DNA of 5,687 nucleotides from Amoebophilaceae bacterium. GTDB lineage: Bacteria; Bacteroidota; Bacteroidia; Cytophagales; Amoebophilaceae. A program made the translations under genes and the position numbers. Under the pieces are notes generated by a model, which searched no databases, had not been told where the DNA came from, and saw nothing but the letters and a program-made list of their open reading frames with translations. This document shows positions 1 through 5,522 of the stretch, piece by piece. Within the stretch, counting starts at the first letter, position 1, and every line of letters starts with the position of its first letter. The stretch lies in assembly GCA_023257955.1 (NCBI GenBank), contig JALRAY010000058.1, positions 1 through 5,687 on the forward strand, written 5' to 3'.

Positions 1-228
1 TAAATTCTTTGTGAAATTGCCATTACGAGAATTGTCAGAGGCGCTTCTTGCATAGCGTTCATAGCCTAAATGAGATTTCATTTCTATTTCTAAAGCACGT
101 TCTAATATACGTTTACTCAGATCTTTTAGTAAGCCTTCTTTGCCAAGTATATTGGGAAGATCTTTTTCTGATTCTAGTAAAATATCTACTGCTGCATTTA
201 TTCTTTTATCCGTTATATTGTGTATCAT
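1..228 (-). CDS. IS256-family transposase, N-terminal part (runs off the window)
   Basis: A reading frame opens at ATG 228-226 and stays open for 76 codons to the window edge, so the 3' part is missing. The product would be the transposase that cuts and pastes its own IS element. What is seen: an N-terminal stretch with the order typical of the Transposase_mut (IS256) family, including ILGKEGLLKDLSKRILERAL (residues 27-46), then EMKSHLGYERY (49-59) and NSRNGN (66-71). In the family this corresponds to the 'LLK.L.K.LLERALEAEM..HLGY' and 'N.RNG' signature ahead of the catalytic DDE core. The catalytic residues lie outside the window, so activity cannot be judged. The visible part has no stop or frameshift. 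The 5' flank (229-319) looks like the IS terminus. Family assignment is strong. Confidence 0.85.
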   Translation of the reverse strand, partial: MIHNITDKRINAAVDILLESEKDLPNILGKEGLLKDLSKRILERALEIEMKSHLGYERYARSASDNSRNGNFTKNL

Positions 229-284
229 AATTTTCTGATTTTATTTATTGTTCATCTTTATTTAATAAACTGAATTTAATTTTC

Positions 285-319
285 TTAATCAGAATTTACA
301 CAATGTATGGGACAGACCC
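285..319. repeat. Probable terminal inverted repeat of the IS256-type element
   Basis: Read on the minus strand, GGGTCTGTCCCATACATTG begins at 319, followed by TGTGTAAATTC, about 90 nt ahead of the transposase start. IS256-family elements often begin with a G-rich 'GtCTGT' motif followed by a 'TGTGTAAA'-like stretch within the first 30 nt, which is the basis of this call. The partner repeat and the 8-9 bp target duplication lie outside the window or cannot be recognised, so the exact boundary is inferred. Confidence 0.45.
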
Positions 320-389
320 GTATTATTATACTTTACGTGATTTTTCTAAAATTTTTCTCCTTGGTTGCCTATCATGTACACATACCCCA
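320..389. other. Unassigned 70-bp segment between the AAA-ATPase pseudogene and the IS end
   Basis: None of the three minus-strand frames continues the AAA-ATPase homology after the stop at 390-392, and the probable IS256 terminus begins near 319. The segment is AT-rich with no gene I can recognise. It could be the end of an older insertion, a frameshifted and decayed part of the ATPase gene, or target DNA of the IS. Confidence 0.4.
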
Positions 390-986
390 CTACCAAAATT
401 TGATAGCATTTTTAATAAATCCAACACTTACTTCGCCTACGAGATGTTTATCTATTCTTGCTTTTTCACTATCAGTTAATTTATTGCTTCTAGATAAGTA
501 GTGATGAGTTTCAAATACTTATATAAGTTTGATTTTTAAATCTTCTACGAACGCTTCATACGACTCACCTCCTAAGTCTTTAAAAGTCATCAGAATGACA
601 GGATACTTACCTAACTCTTCCATAGGGTCATTCTCCCCTTCTTTCAACAAATCCTTACACTTTATTACCTGCAATTCTTTACATATTATTTTTTTGTTAC
701 CTACACATATTTCCCCGCCTTGAAAGTATGTAGGATTTACCTTTTGCGCTTCTGGCAGTTCATTACCATGCTCATCTATTTCTATTTCTAGAAACGTTTT
801 AAGCATACTTATGTTGGATGACTTGCCCCAGCGTCTAGGTCTTGTTATTAAAGGAACTTGAAACTCATCGTTGATTACGTCTTTTATGAATAGGCTTTTG
901 TCTACCTACTGACCACTTTTTACTAGATTTTTAAAATCATTCGAGCCTATGGTGCCTTTTTGATAGGTATTATTTTCTGGAGTCAT
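390..986 (-). pseudogene. AAA-ATPase-like protein (PF09820 type), broken by three in-frame stops
   Basis: Reading from ATG 986-984, one single frame gives recognisable AAA-ATPase-like (DUF1703-associated) sequence over 199 codons, interrupted by TAG at 908-906, TAA at 521-519 and TAG at 392-390. Before the first stop is IGSNDFKNLVKSGQ. After it comes VDKSLFIKDVI, where the family has 'G.YYVDKTLFIK', so the stop probably replaced a Tyr codon. Next is the Walker A-like PLITRPRRWGKSSNISML, matching the family's 'ITRPRRFGKT.N.SML'. The later YPVILMTFKD and, past the second stop, KLTDSEK and GFIKNAIKF also fit. Intact family members run to about 500 residues with Walker B and a C-terminal nuclease-like domain, and none of that is present. 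The longest open piece is 519-806 (95 codons). The family is often multicopy in intracellular Bacteroidota. The gene is dead or at best makes fragments. Confidence 0.75.
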
Positions 987-1008
987 AATTTATGAGGGGG
1001 TATTGGGT

Positions 1009-1038
1009 AAAAACATGTGAGAACTATATCTTCTCACA
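1009..1038 (-). terminator. Possible rho-independent terminator downstream of nuoI
   Basis: A perfect 8-bp inverted repeat, TGTGAGAA (1016-1023) and TTCTCACA (1031-1038), encloses a 7-nt loop. On the minus strand the stem is followed directly by TGTTTTTACC, a short T-run. The hairpin lies about 180 nt after the nuoI stop and just before the AAA-ATPase pseudogene start, the right place to end the nuoI transcript. The stem has only three G:C pairs out of eight, so it would be weak. Confidence 0.4.
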
Positions 1039-1218
1039 CTTACGAAGATAAGCTATTTTAGTGAGCTGGTTGAAGACAATCTTCGTGCCAGGAGTTAGGA
1101 AGCAACTTGGGGTAGTGATCTAAATCTACGTTCTGTGTAAAATATATGCGATCTATTATGTCAAAGAACGCCATCTATCTCATAGATTACCATGTACTCT
1201 ATACTTAGGCTACTACCA
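1039..1218. other. Intergenic region downstream of nuoI with a second inverted repeat
   Basis: This stretch has no supported gene. It contains ACGAAGAT (1042-1049) and its exact complement ATCTTCGT (1079-1086), enclosing a shorter AGCT/AGCT pairing. Together with the neighbouring hairpin at 1016-1038 this makes a structured 3' region. Reading all frames gave no recognisable protein remnant, and no tRNA cloverleaf was seen. Confidence 0.35.
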
Positions 1219-1779
1219 TTATTGTTTGATGCTGTGAATGGCTGCGGATGTACTAAAAGTCTGTTTGGCATCAGCGATGGCCGCTTCCGACATATGGGCA
1301 AAAGACACCTTATGCTCCAGCACGTCAAAGACACTAAAATCATAGGTAGACGTCATCGTGAGGCAAGCCGTAGGGCAAACCGTTGTACACAAACCACAGA
1401 AGCAACACTTCGCCATATCGATATCGAACTTAGCAGCATGAATGCGTTTCTTCATGCCATTACTGGTCACCCCAATCACCTCAGGAGCAGGAATCCCTTC
1501 TATCTCTATACAATCTACGGGACAAACCCGTGCGCATTTGTTACATACGATACAATCCTCAATCTCATTATGCAACTTATAGCGCCCCCTATCAGGTACA
1601 GGAAAGGTTTGATCTGGATATTGTAAGGTGAGGGTAGTGCCAGGGGCAGGTAAAAATGAGACATCTAGCTTTTTATCAGCAGATGCCTGCATGCTAGTGA
1701 ATAGATACTTGCTCGTAAGTTGGAGGGCTTTGCAGAGCTTCTGGAGGTCGATAAATATTTTTTTTAAATCTCTAACCAT
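1219..1779 (-). CDS. nuoI: NADH:quinone oxidoreductase subunit I (two [4Fe-4S] clusters)
   Basis: This 186-residue protein is the NuoI subunit, which carries electrons through two [4Fe-4S] clusters in the peripheral arm of respiratory complex I, close to the membrane and next to NuoH. The cluster motifs are clear: C76-x2-C79-x2-C82-x3-C86-P, then C125-x2-C128-x2-C131-x3-C135-P, each embedded in family-like context (NEIEDCIVCNKCARVCP and CCFCGLCTTVCP). The preceding YPDQTFPVPDRGRYKLH matches the family's 'YP....P.P.R.RG.H.L' lead-in, and the N-terminal amphipathic stretch (residues 1-30) is typical. Length is normal for the family. A second Cys (C126) sits beside C125 inside the second motif, a small oddity. 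The ATG at 1779 is chosen because it gives the full N-terminal helix. No Shine-Dalgarno sequence is seen. nuoH lies about 1 kb upstream instead of adjacent, and no nuoJ follows, so the usual operon is broken here. Confidence 0.95.
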   Translation of the reverse strand: MVRDLKKIFIDLQKLCKALQLTSKYLFTSMQASADKKLDVSFLPAPGTTLTLQYPDQTFPVPDRGRYKLHNEIEDCIVCNKCARVCPVDCIEIEGIPAPEVIGVTSNGMKKRIHAAKFDIDMAKCCFCGLCTTVCPTACLTMTSTYDFSVFDVLEHKVSFAHMSEAAIADAKQTFSTSAAIHSIKQ

Positions 1780-1805
1780 GGTTGCGGACGTATTGCGAAG
1801 CTTGT

Positions 1806-2018
1806 TTATGGCATATAAGGAGGAAGTGTGTGACGGTCGACAGTTGACTCATAACAGGAGGAGTTGGTTGTGAAGGATTCACCTAACAGTGTAGCAAGGT
1901 GGTGATAATTCAAAGAATCGTGGAAAGGATACATATTCCCCGGATCCTCTCCATCGAAACCTTGTTGTTGCATAGTAGATAATGCCCTACCAGCTGCATG
2001 ACATTTATCATAAAGCTA
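1806..2018 (-). other. Short open stretch in frame with the upstream gene; probably not an independent gene
   Basis: The deoxyribosyltransferase-like gene ends in TAA (2021-2019) followed directly by TAG (2018-2016). The same frame then stays open for 69 codons to TAA 1808-1806. The first ATG inside it (1973) would give 55 residues beginning MQQQGFDGEDPGNMYPFHDS. I recognise no family. It may be the lost C-terminal end of the upstream gene, a tiny gene ahead of nuoI, or chance. The rest of the gap up to nuoI shows nothing else. Confidence 0.25.
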
Positions 2019-2645
2019 TTAGTTCAAGACATTTTCTTTTTTGACATCTATACCCAGCGTATCAAAATGTTGAATACTCGCATCAATAAAATCTTCATCT
2101 TTAGGTTGCAGCATTTTTAGCAACGCCTCTATATTCCCCAATTGCAGTATGGCGTCTTTATGGGAGTCTACAATTAAATCTGTCGTCGAATTCAAGAATG
2201 GATGCACATAATTTGTGTAGGTAACCCCATTCATACGGCATTTTTTCTTCCGGTACTTCCCATCCGGAGGTACCACTGCAATAACCGGTACGTTCAAAAC
2301 TTTGGCAATCATAATCTCTTGTGCCGTGCCTACGCCTATCTCTCTGGTGCCGTCTACTAGGACTAAGTTGGATTCAGCGATAATTTTTACATCTCTGGAG
2401 AACACATCATATGATTTACTCACATCCTCCGTGGTGCACTCCGGCGTAAAAAACTTAACATTTTTATTTTTAAGGGCTGCTACATACTGATCTCTCCAAT
2501 CTTGTTGCGCCTCTTCCACCGCGCCTTTGCGTACTTTCCCTGCCAAATACACATAGTATTGTTTATCCGCTCCCAATACATTGCTAGCTACAAACACAAA
2601 TGCGAAAAAGCATGTGTACCATATTTTTTTAGTTGATTTCCTCAT
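2019..2645 (-). CDS. Exported nucleoside 2-deoxyribosyltransferase-like protein
   Basis: This 208-residue protein combines an export signal with a nucleoside 2-deoxyribosyltransferase-like fold. Residues 1-26 form a classic signal peptide: basic MRKSTKK, a hydrophobic core IWYTCFFAFVFVASNV, and a likely cleavage around residues 21-26 (near VLGA). The body shows the family pattern: a first strand with YVYLAGKV (31-38), TPE (67-69), then SRDVKIIAESNLVLVDG (83-99) and VGTAQEIMIAKVLNVPVIAV (105-124). This corresponds to the family's '..rD...i..aDlvva..dg....GTa.EiG.A...g.PVi'. E110 is the candidate nucleophile, by analogy with the catalytic Glu of known enzymes. Family members swap or hydrolyse the base of (deoxy)nucleosides or nucleotides in the cytoplasm, so export is unusual. 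The gene sits between nuoH and nuoI on the same strand, 123 nt after nuoH, with a candidate promoter of its own. The exact substrate cannot be read from the sequence. The fold is fairly sure, the activity is inferred. Confidence 0.7.
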   Translation of the reverse strand: MRKSTKKIWYTCFFAFVFVASNVLGADKQYYVYLAGKVRKGAVEEAQQDWRDQYVAALKNKNVKFFTPECTTEDVSKSYDVFSRDVKIIAESNLVLVDGTREIGVGTAQEIMIAKVLNVPVIAVVPPDGKYRKKKCRMNGVTYTNYVHPFLNSTTDLIVDSHKDAILQLGNIEALLKMLQPKDEDFIDASIQHFDTLGIDVKKENVLN

Positions 2646-2690
2646 AATATTAAATTTTAGTTTGATTACGATTATTGTTTAACAAGTGCA

Positions 2691-2721
2691 CGAAATTAGC
2701 ACCATACAATGAGTAAAACAA
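2691..2721 (-). promoter_or_regulatory. Candidate Bacteroidota-type promoter for the exported deoxyribosyltransferase-like gene
   Basis: On the minus strand TTG (2721-2719) is followed after 20 nt by TAATTTCG (2698-2691). This matches the Bacteroidota -33 TTG and -7 TAnnTTTG pattern at all but one fixed position, with near-usual spacing. Transcription would start near 2684, leaving a leader of about 40 nt before the ATG at 2645. Such short motifs occur by chance in AT-rich DNA. The support is position: a 123-nt gap between nuoH and the next gene. Confidence 0.3.
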
Positions 2722-2768
2722 ATTAGGATATATACTCTATCGCAGCGCATAGCCCATTTACATCCGCT

Positions 2769-3920
2769 TCACAAAAGCAACCATTGCCACCATATCGTCA
2801 ATAGCAGCGTCAGTAAACCCAGCGGCAACAGATACAGCCAACATAACTTCATCAGCTGATCTATCCGCAACCGTGGCATTGTCCACTTTAGCCATAGCTG
2901 GCAGAGCGTTATCACCAAAGCTTTACCGAACAACCATAGGCAAGACCATATAATTCCACCCCAGGTGGCAGGATAACCATTTGTATATACAGCTGCTTGT
3001 AGACACCCCACATTCGGTAGAGGCGTATTCCAGCCCCCTAAAAAAAGGATTACGCCCAATAGATTCATCAAGAACAACAAGGCATATTCTCCTAACATCA
3101 TCCAAGCAAAATAGATACCCCCATACTCCACATGGTAACCCGCCAAAAGCTCGGACTCTGCTTCCGCCAGATCAAAAGGCGCCACCTGACTCATCGCCAA
3201 GGTGCTGATTAGGAAGATGACATATGCTATCATCAACGTAGGCATCCTACATATATTCCACGTTAGGAATCCGCCATAGGACGTTACCTCACAACCCTTT
3301 ATACCGAGTAAGTAGCTATGTATACCAGTAATGCCATCGATTTGATATACAGGGAGTCCTTGCTGGGAAGCTATCTCCCCTAAGTTGAAGGTATGTGTTA
3401 CAACGATCACGCATAAGACACTTAGACCTAGGGGAATTTCATAGGAGAGATATTGTGCAATGGAACGTAATGCTCCCAGGCGCGCGAACTTATTGTTGGA
3501 AGCATACCCCGCGAGTAAGACGCCCATGACCTTGAGGGACAAGATCCCTAGCAGCAATAACACTCCTGTGCAACTCGGGGCACCGAGCCATGAGCTATGT
3601 ACCGGCAAGACCGTAAAGCCTAGCATAACGGCAACAAAGATCCAGGCAGGTGCGAGTACAAAAAGGGTGGCATGCGCTTGCTGGGGTATGATGATCTCCT
3701 TCTGGAGCAGCTTCAGTAGATCTGCTATGGATTGTAAGACACCTCTATAGCCTACCTCCCTGGGACCTAGGCGCCCCTGTATAAAAGCAGCCATCTTGCG
3801 CTCTACATACACGATCAAGAGCATAAAGAGCAACACGCAAGGGAGATAAAAGCAAAGTGTAGGAAGATGGTAGGACACGGTTATGTTTTCTTTTGCAGGC
3901 GGATGGGTGACCATTGCCAC
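2769..3920 (-). CDS. nuoH: NADH:quinone oxidoreductase subunit H (membrane arm, quinone-site subunit)
   Basis: NuoH is the integral membrane subunit that forms part of the quinone cavity and links the peripheral and proton-pumping arms of complex I. The 383-residue product has about eight hydrophobic spans and all major family signatures. These are VERKMAAFIQGRLGP (39-53) with VGYRGVLQSIADLLKLLQKE (56-75), NKFARLGALRSIAQYLSYEI (143-162), APFDLAEAESELLAGYHVEY (247-266) followed by FAWMMLGEYA, and the C-terminal WLKWTMPRLRIDQLMKLCW (343-361). It is slightly longer than the roughly 325-350 residues common in the family. The extra length is mostly N-terminal: the first ATG (3920) lies inside the end of the Cdd1-like gene. 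ATG 3914 and GTG 3878 (residue 15, just after that gene's TAA at 3883-3881) are alternatives, and GTG 3878 would put the first transmembrane helix close to the N-terminus, as is usual. Overlap or abutment suggests co-translation with the upstream gene. nuoI is not adjacent. Confidence 0.96.
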   Translation of the reverse strand: MAMVTHPPAKENITVSYHLPTLCFYLPCVLLFMLLIVYVERKMAAFIQGRLGPREVGYRGVLQSIADLLKLLQKEIIIPQQAHATLFVLAPAWIFVAVMLGFTVLPVHSSWLGAPSCTGVLLLLGILSLKVMGVLLAGYASNNKFARLGALRSIAQYLSYEIPLGLSVLCVIVVTHTFNLGEIASQQGLPVYQIDGITGIHSYLLGIKGCEVTSYGGFLTWNICRMPTLMIAYVIFLISTLAMSQVAPFDLAEAESELLAGYHVEYGGIYFAWMMLGEYALLFLMNLLGVILFLGGWNTPLPNVGCLQAAVYTNGYPATWGGIIWSCLWLFGKALVITLCQLWLKWTMPRLRIDQLMKLCWLYLLPLGLLTLLLTIWWQWLLL

Positions 3921-4141
3921 CAGGGTGTTTTCTCGCCTGTTATAGCTTCATGGATAATGGCCGCAAAGACATCCCATACACAGGGGTCTTGTTTTTTTTG
4001 TGTGAGTTTTTCCAACCACATGAAGCGCTCATCTGGATCTGCGGCAGCTAGCTGAGAAATACCTGTGATACCGAGTTGTGTTAGATCCTCCAATGTAGCC
4101 TTCCCTACATTTCGCAGGGATAGTAGTTCTGAGGTAACCAT
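3881..4141 (-). CDS. Small helix-hairpin-helix protein, Cdd1 ('pathogenicity locus') type
   Basis: This 86-residue protein matches the Cdd1 family of small helix-hairpin-helix (HhH) proteins. Some members are annotated as 'pathogenicity locus' or 'mitomycin resistance' proteins, but the biochemical role is unknown. HhH motifs usually contact DNA without sequence specificity. Seen here: LRNVGKATLEDLTQLGI (9-25), the HhH with its central VGK hairpin, then ADPDERFMWLEKL (34-46), QDPCVWDVFAAIIHEA (51-66) and the closing TGEKTPWWQW (68-77). All are in the family order. I start at ATG 4141, which puts the HhH close to the N-terminus. A GTG at 4174 in the same frame, directly after the upstream TAA (4177-4175), would add 11 residues. 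The gene is packed between the acidic-tailed protein and nuoH, suggesting one transcript, though no functional link to respiration is known. Confidence 0.8.
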   Translation of the reverse strand: MVTSELLSLRNVGKATLEDLTQLGITGISQLAAADPDERFMWLEKLTQKKQDPCVWDVFAAIIHEAITGEKTPWWQWSPIRLQKKT

Positions 4142-4174
4142 AGCATGAACGTAGGGGTTATAAAGTCGTTGCAC

Positions 4175-5149
4175 TTACAATACATCATCTTCTTCCGCAT
4201 CTTCTGCTGCCTCTTCCTCCTCTTCTCCTTCTTCACCCTCTATTTCCTCCTCTATTTCTGTTTCCTCGTCTGCCTCTTCGCTATCACTATCTTCTGCAAA
4301 TCCCTCCATATCGTATGATTCCCAGTTAACGACCTCTTTTGGATTCACATAAGCAACAGGATCTTCATCATTTCCTATTGAAAGTGTCAGCATTAGCTCG
4401 GTAGCTGACTGTGGTTCGAATGCTTGTAAATTTATTGCTATTGTCTGATTTTTCTCAAAAACATCTTCTGGTTGCACAGTATCACAAAATTGACTTATCA
4501 TGCCTATTTCTTTCAATGCATTTTTTCGCTCATCACAAGAAAATTTCTTAAAGTCTCCTCCCCATTTCAGTCGCAACTTACTTATTGCAATAGCATCTCC
4601 TTTATTAGTCAAGGATATTGTTCCAAATTCATCTTCTCTAATTTCGGTAGTATTAGATACTTCAATCACCGGTACCGCCTTCCTCCACGTAAGCACTTCT
4701 TGCGCGCTTACATAAGCTGTAGGATCTACAGCATTGCCTACAGACATCGAAAGGATTGTGTTGGCTTTGTTGTCTTGTATCGTGTCCTCACTTGCTTGTA
4801 GGGGTAGTTCTACCTCTATGCCTTCCGCTGGTATTTTTTCATTGGCTTTACCTAAGAAGGTATGTAGCTCCATCGGGGATTGTAATGCTTTGCCACCTTC
4901 TTGCACAAATGCTTGGTGGTTTTTGAAGTAGAGCCATACATCATTGTACCATTTTACGCCCTTTACCTTCAAAATCACTTTGCCTTTCTCCTTGCCTTTG
5001 ATATCCGGGGATTTAACCAGTTCTACCACTGGTTGCGGTGCTTCTTTGGGAGGTTGATTGCAGGCTGTACAACCATCGCTTTGCGAAGCCATGAACAGGA
5101 CGAAGGCGAGGGGATAATATTTTTTCAGTAGGGTTTTTAGTCGTTGCAT
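4175..5149 (-). CDS. Exported, probably lipid-anchored protein with duplicated module and acidic tail; function unknown
   Basis: I do not recognise a named family for this 324-residue protein. Residues 1-26 look like an export signal: basic MQRLKTLLKK, hydrophobic YYPLAFVLFMA, then Cys at 27 and 30. A lipoprotein anchor at C27 or C30 is possible, but the residues before them fit the lipobox poorly. After a Pro-rich linker (33-40) come two related modules. LSMSVGNAVDPTAYVSAQEV (133-152) and LTLSIGNDEDPVAYVNPKEV (254-273) align 121 residues apart, each ending in a Trp (W155, W276). The sequences before them (IEVELPLQASE, IAINLQAFEPQS) also correspond. The beta-rich pattern suggests repeated extracytoplasmic domains. 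Residues 286-324 are about two thirds Glu/Asp and end in DDVL. The gene follows the IS1 remnant and abuts the Cdd1-like gene. The ATG at 5149 is chosen for the complete signal. Confidence 0.8.
   Translation of the reverse strand: MQRLKTLLKKYYPLAFVLFMASQSDGCTACNQPPKEAPQPVVELVKSPDIKGKEKGKVILKVKGVKWYNDVWLYFKNHQAFVQEGGKALQSPMELHTFLGKANEKIPAEGIEVELPLQASEDTIQDNKANTILSMSVGNAVDPTAYVSAQEVLTWRKAVPVIEVSNTTEIREDEFGTISLTNKGDAIAISKLRLKWGGDFKKFSCDERKNALKEIGMISQFCDTVQPEDVFEKNQTIAINLQAFEPQSATELMLTLSIGNDEDPVAYVNPKEVVNWESYDMEGFAEDSDSEEADEETEIEEEIEGEEGEEEEEAAEDAEEDDVL
4178..4294 (+). repeat. Low-complexity pyrimidine-rich tract encoding the acidic tail
   Basis: The plus strand here is dominated by imperfect CTT/CTC triplets (for example TCTTCCTCCTCTTCTCC). 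They read as Glu/Asp codons on the minus strand and form the C-terminal tail (residues 286-324) of the exported protein. Imperfect triplets of this kind can gain or lose whole codons by slippage without breaking the frame, so tail length may vary between strains. Confidence 0.7.
4313..4756 (-). repeat. Protein-level tandem duplication within the exported acidic-tailed protein
   Basis: Segments 4676-4756 (residues 132-158) and 4313-4393 (residues 253-279) encode clearly related peptides sharing SxGNxxDPxAYVxxxEVxxW. The similarity is evident in protein but weak in DNA, so the duplication is old. It suggests two copies of one roughly 120-residue domain. Confidence 0.65.
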
Positions 5150-5173
5150 ATAGTTTGTATTACGGCTCTTTTT

Positions 5174-5519
5174 TTAATTTTGATGTTTTTTTCCATTAAA
5201 AAATTCCCATATTCTATGGAATCTGGTATGCTTGCAATATTTCACAAGCATAGGAATCTTAAATTTGGCTGCTTCTGTCTTAATCCAATCCAATTGCTAT
5301 GGAACGACCAAAATGAAACATTTTAACGCCCATTTGATAGGAGAATTGCTTGAATCTATTATGGAGCTTGCATAAGTTCTTTTTGAAGTTTTTTATTTCT
5401 TGTTCCCGCCCATCAACGATGATAAAGGTATAATCACACGGTTTGCAGTAGTATCGTTGCTTCCTTCTTACTAATCCATATTTTATTGTTAGCTGCGATT
5501 GACACTTTGTGCATGTCAT
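5174..5519 (-). pseudogene. Decayed IS1-type transposase with N-terminal zinc ribbon
   Basis: An open piece of 79 codons (5280-5519) begins MTCTKCQSQLTIKYGLVRRK and continues QRYYCKPCDYTF. The two CxxC pairs (C3/C6 and the YYCKPC pair) form the InsA-like zinc ribbon of IS1-type transposases, a DNA-binding domain. It stops at TAA 5282-5280. In another frame the next residues read LDWIKTEAAKFKIPM, then HTRFHRIWEFFNGKK, ending at TAA 5176-5174. In intact relatives this zone reads roughly 'WIK.EA..' and '.EFDEMWHF..SKK'. So a frameshift has split the gene, the catalytic acidic residues appear replaced (HR where DE is expected), and the C-terminal half is missing. The start lies only 3 nt after the atpC stop, leaving no room for an IS end, so the element is truncated on that side too. 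It cannot encode an active transposase. Confidence 0.7.
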
Positions 5520-5522
5520 TAT

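Noticed and set aside
904..910. The TAG inside the ATPase-like gene as a recoded amber codon
   Set aside because: Two more stops (TAA and TAG) follow in the same frame and the family's C-terminal half is missing, so simple decay explains it better.
383..1018. GGGGTAT-containing motifs on both sides of the ATPase pseudogene, pointing outward, as a repeat pair
   Set aside because: The match is short and gapped and ends after a few bases, so it is not better than chance in this AT-rich DNA.
1192..1626. A 144-codon plus-strand open frame
   Set aside because: It lies antisense to nuoI, whose cluster motifs are unmistakable, and its translation resembles no family. It is a shadow frame.
2981..3750. 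Plus-strand open frames of 75 and 96 codons
   Set aside because: They are antisense to the conserved core of nuoH and have low-complexity, non-family composition.
4178..4294. Repetitive CTT/CTC tract as a CRISPR-like or regulatory repeat array
   Set aside because: There are no regular repeats and spacers. It is simply the coding sequence of an acidic tail.
4472..5131. Several overlapping plus-strand open frames
   Set aside because: They are opposite the acidic-tailed exported protein, are Phe/Ser/Cys-rich as expected from antisense reading, and show no motifs.
5150..5200. Promoter for the acidic-tailed exported protein
   Set aside because: No TTG plus TAnnTTTG pair or other convincing motif was found in the short A-rich gap before its ATG.
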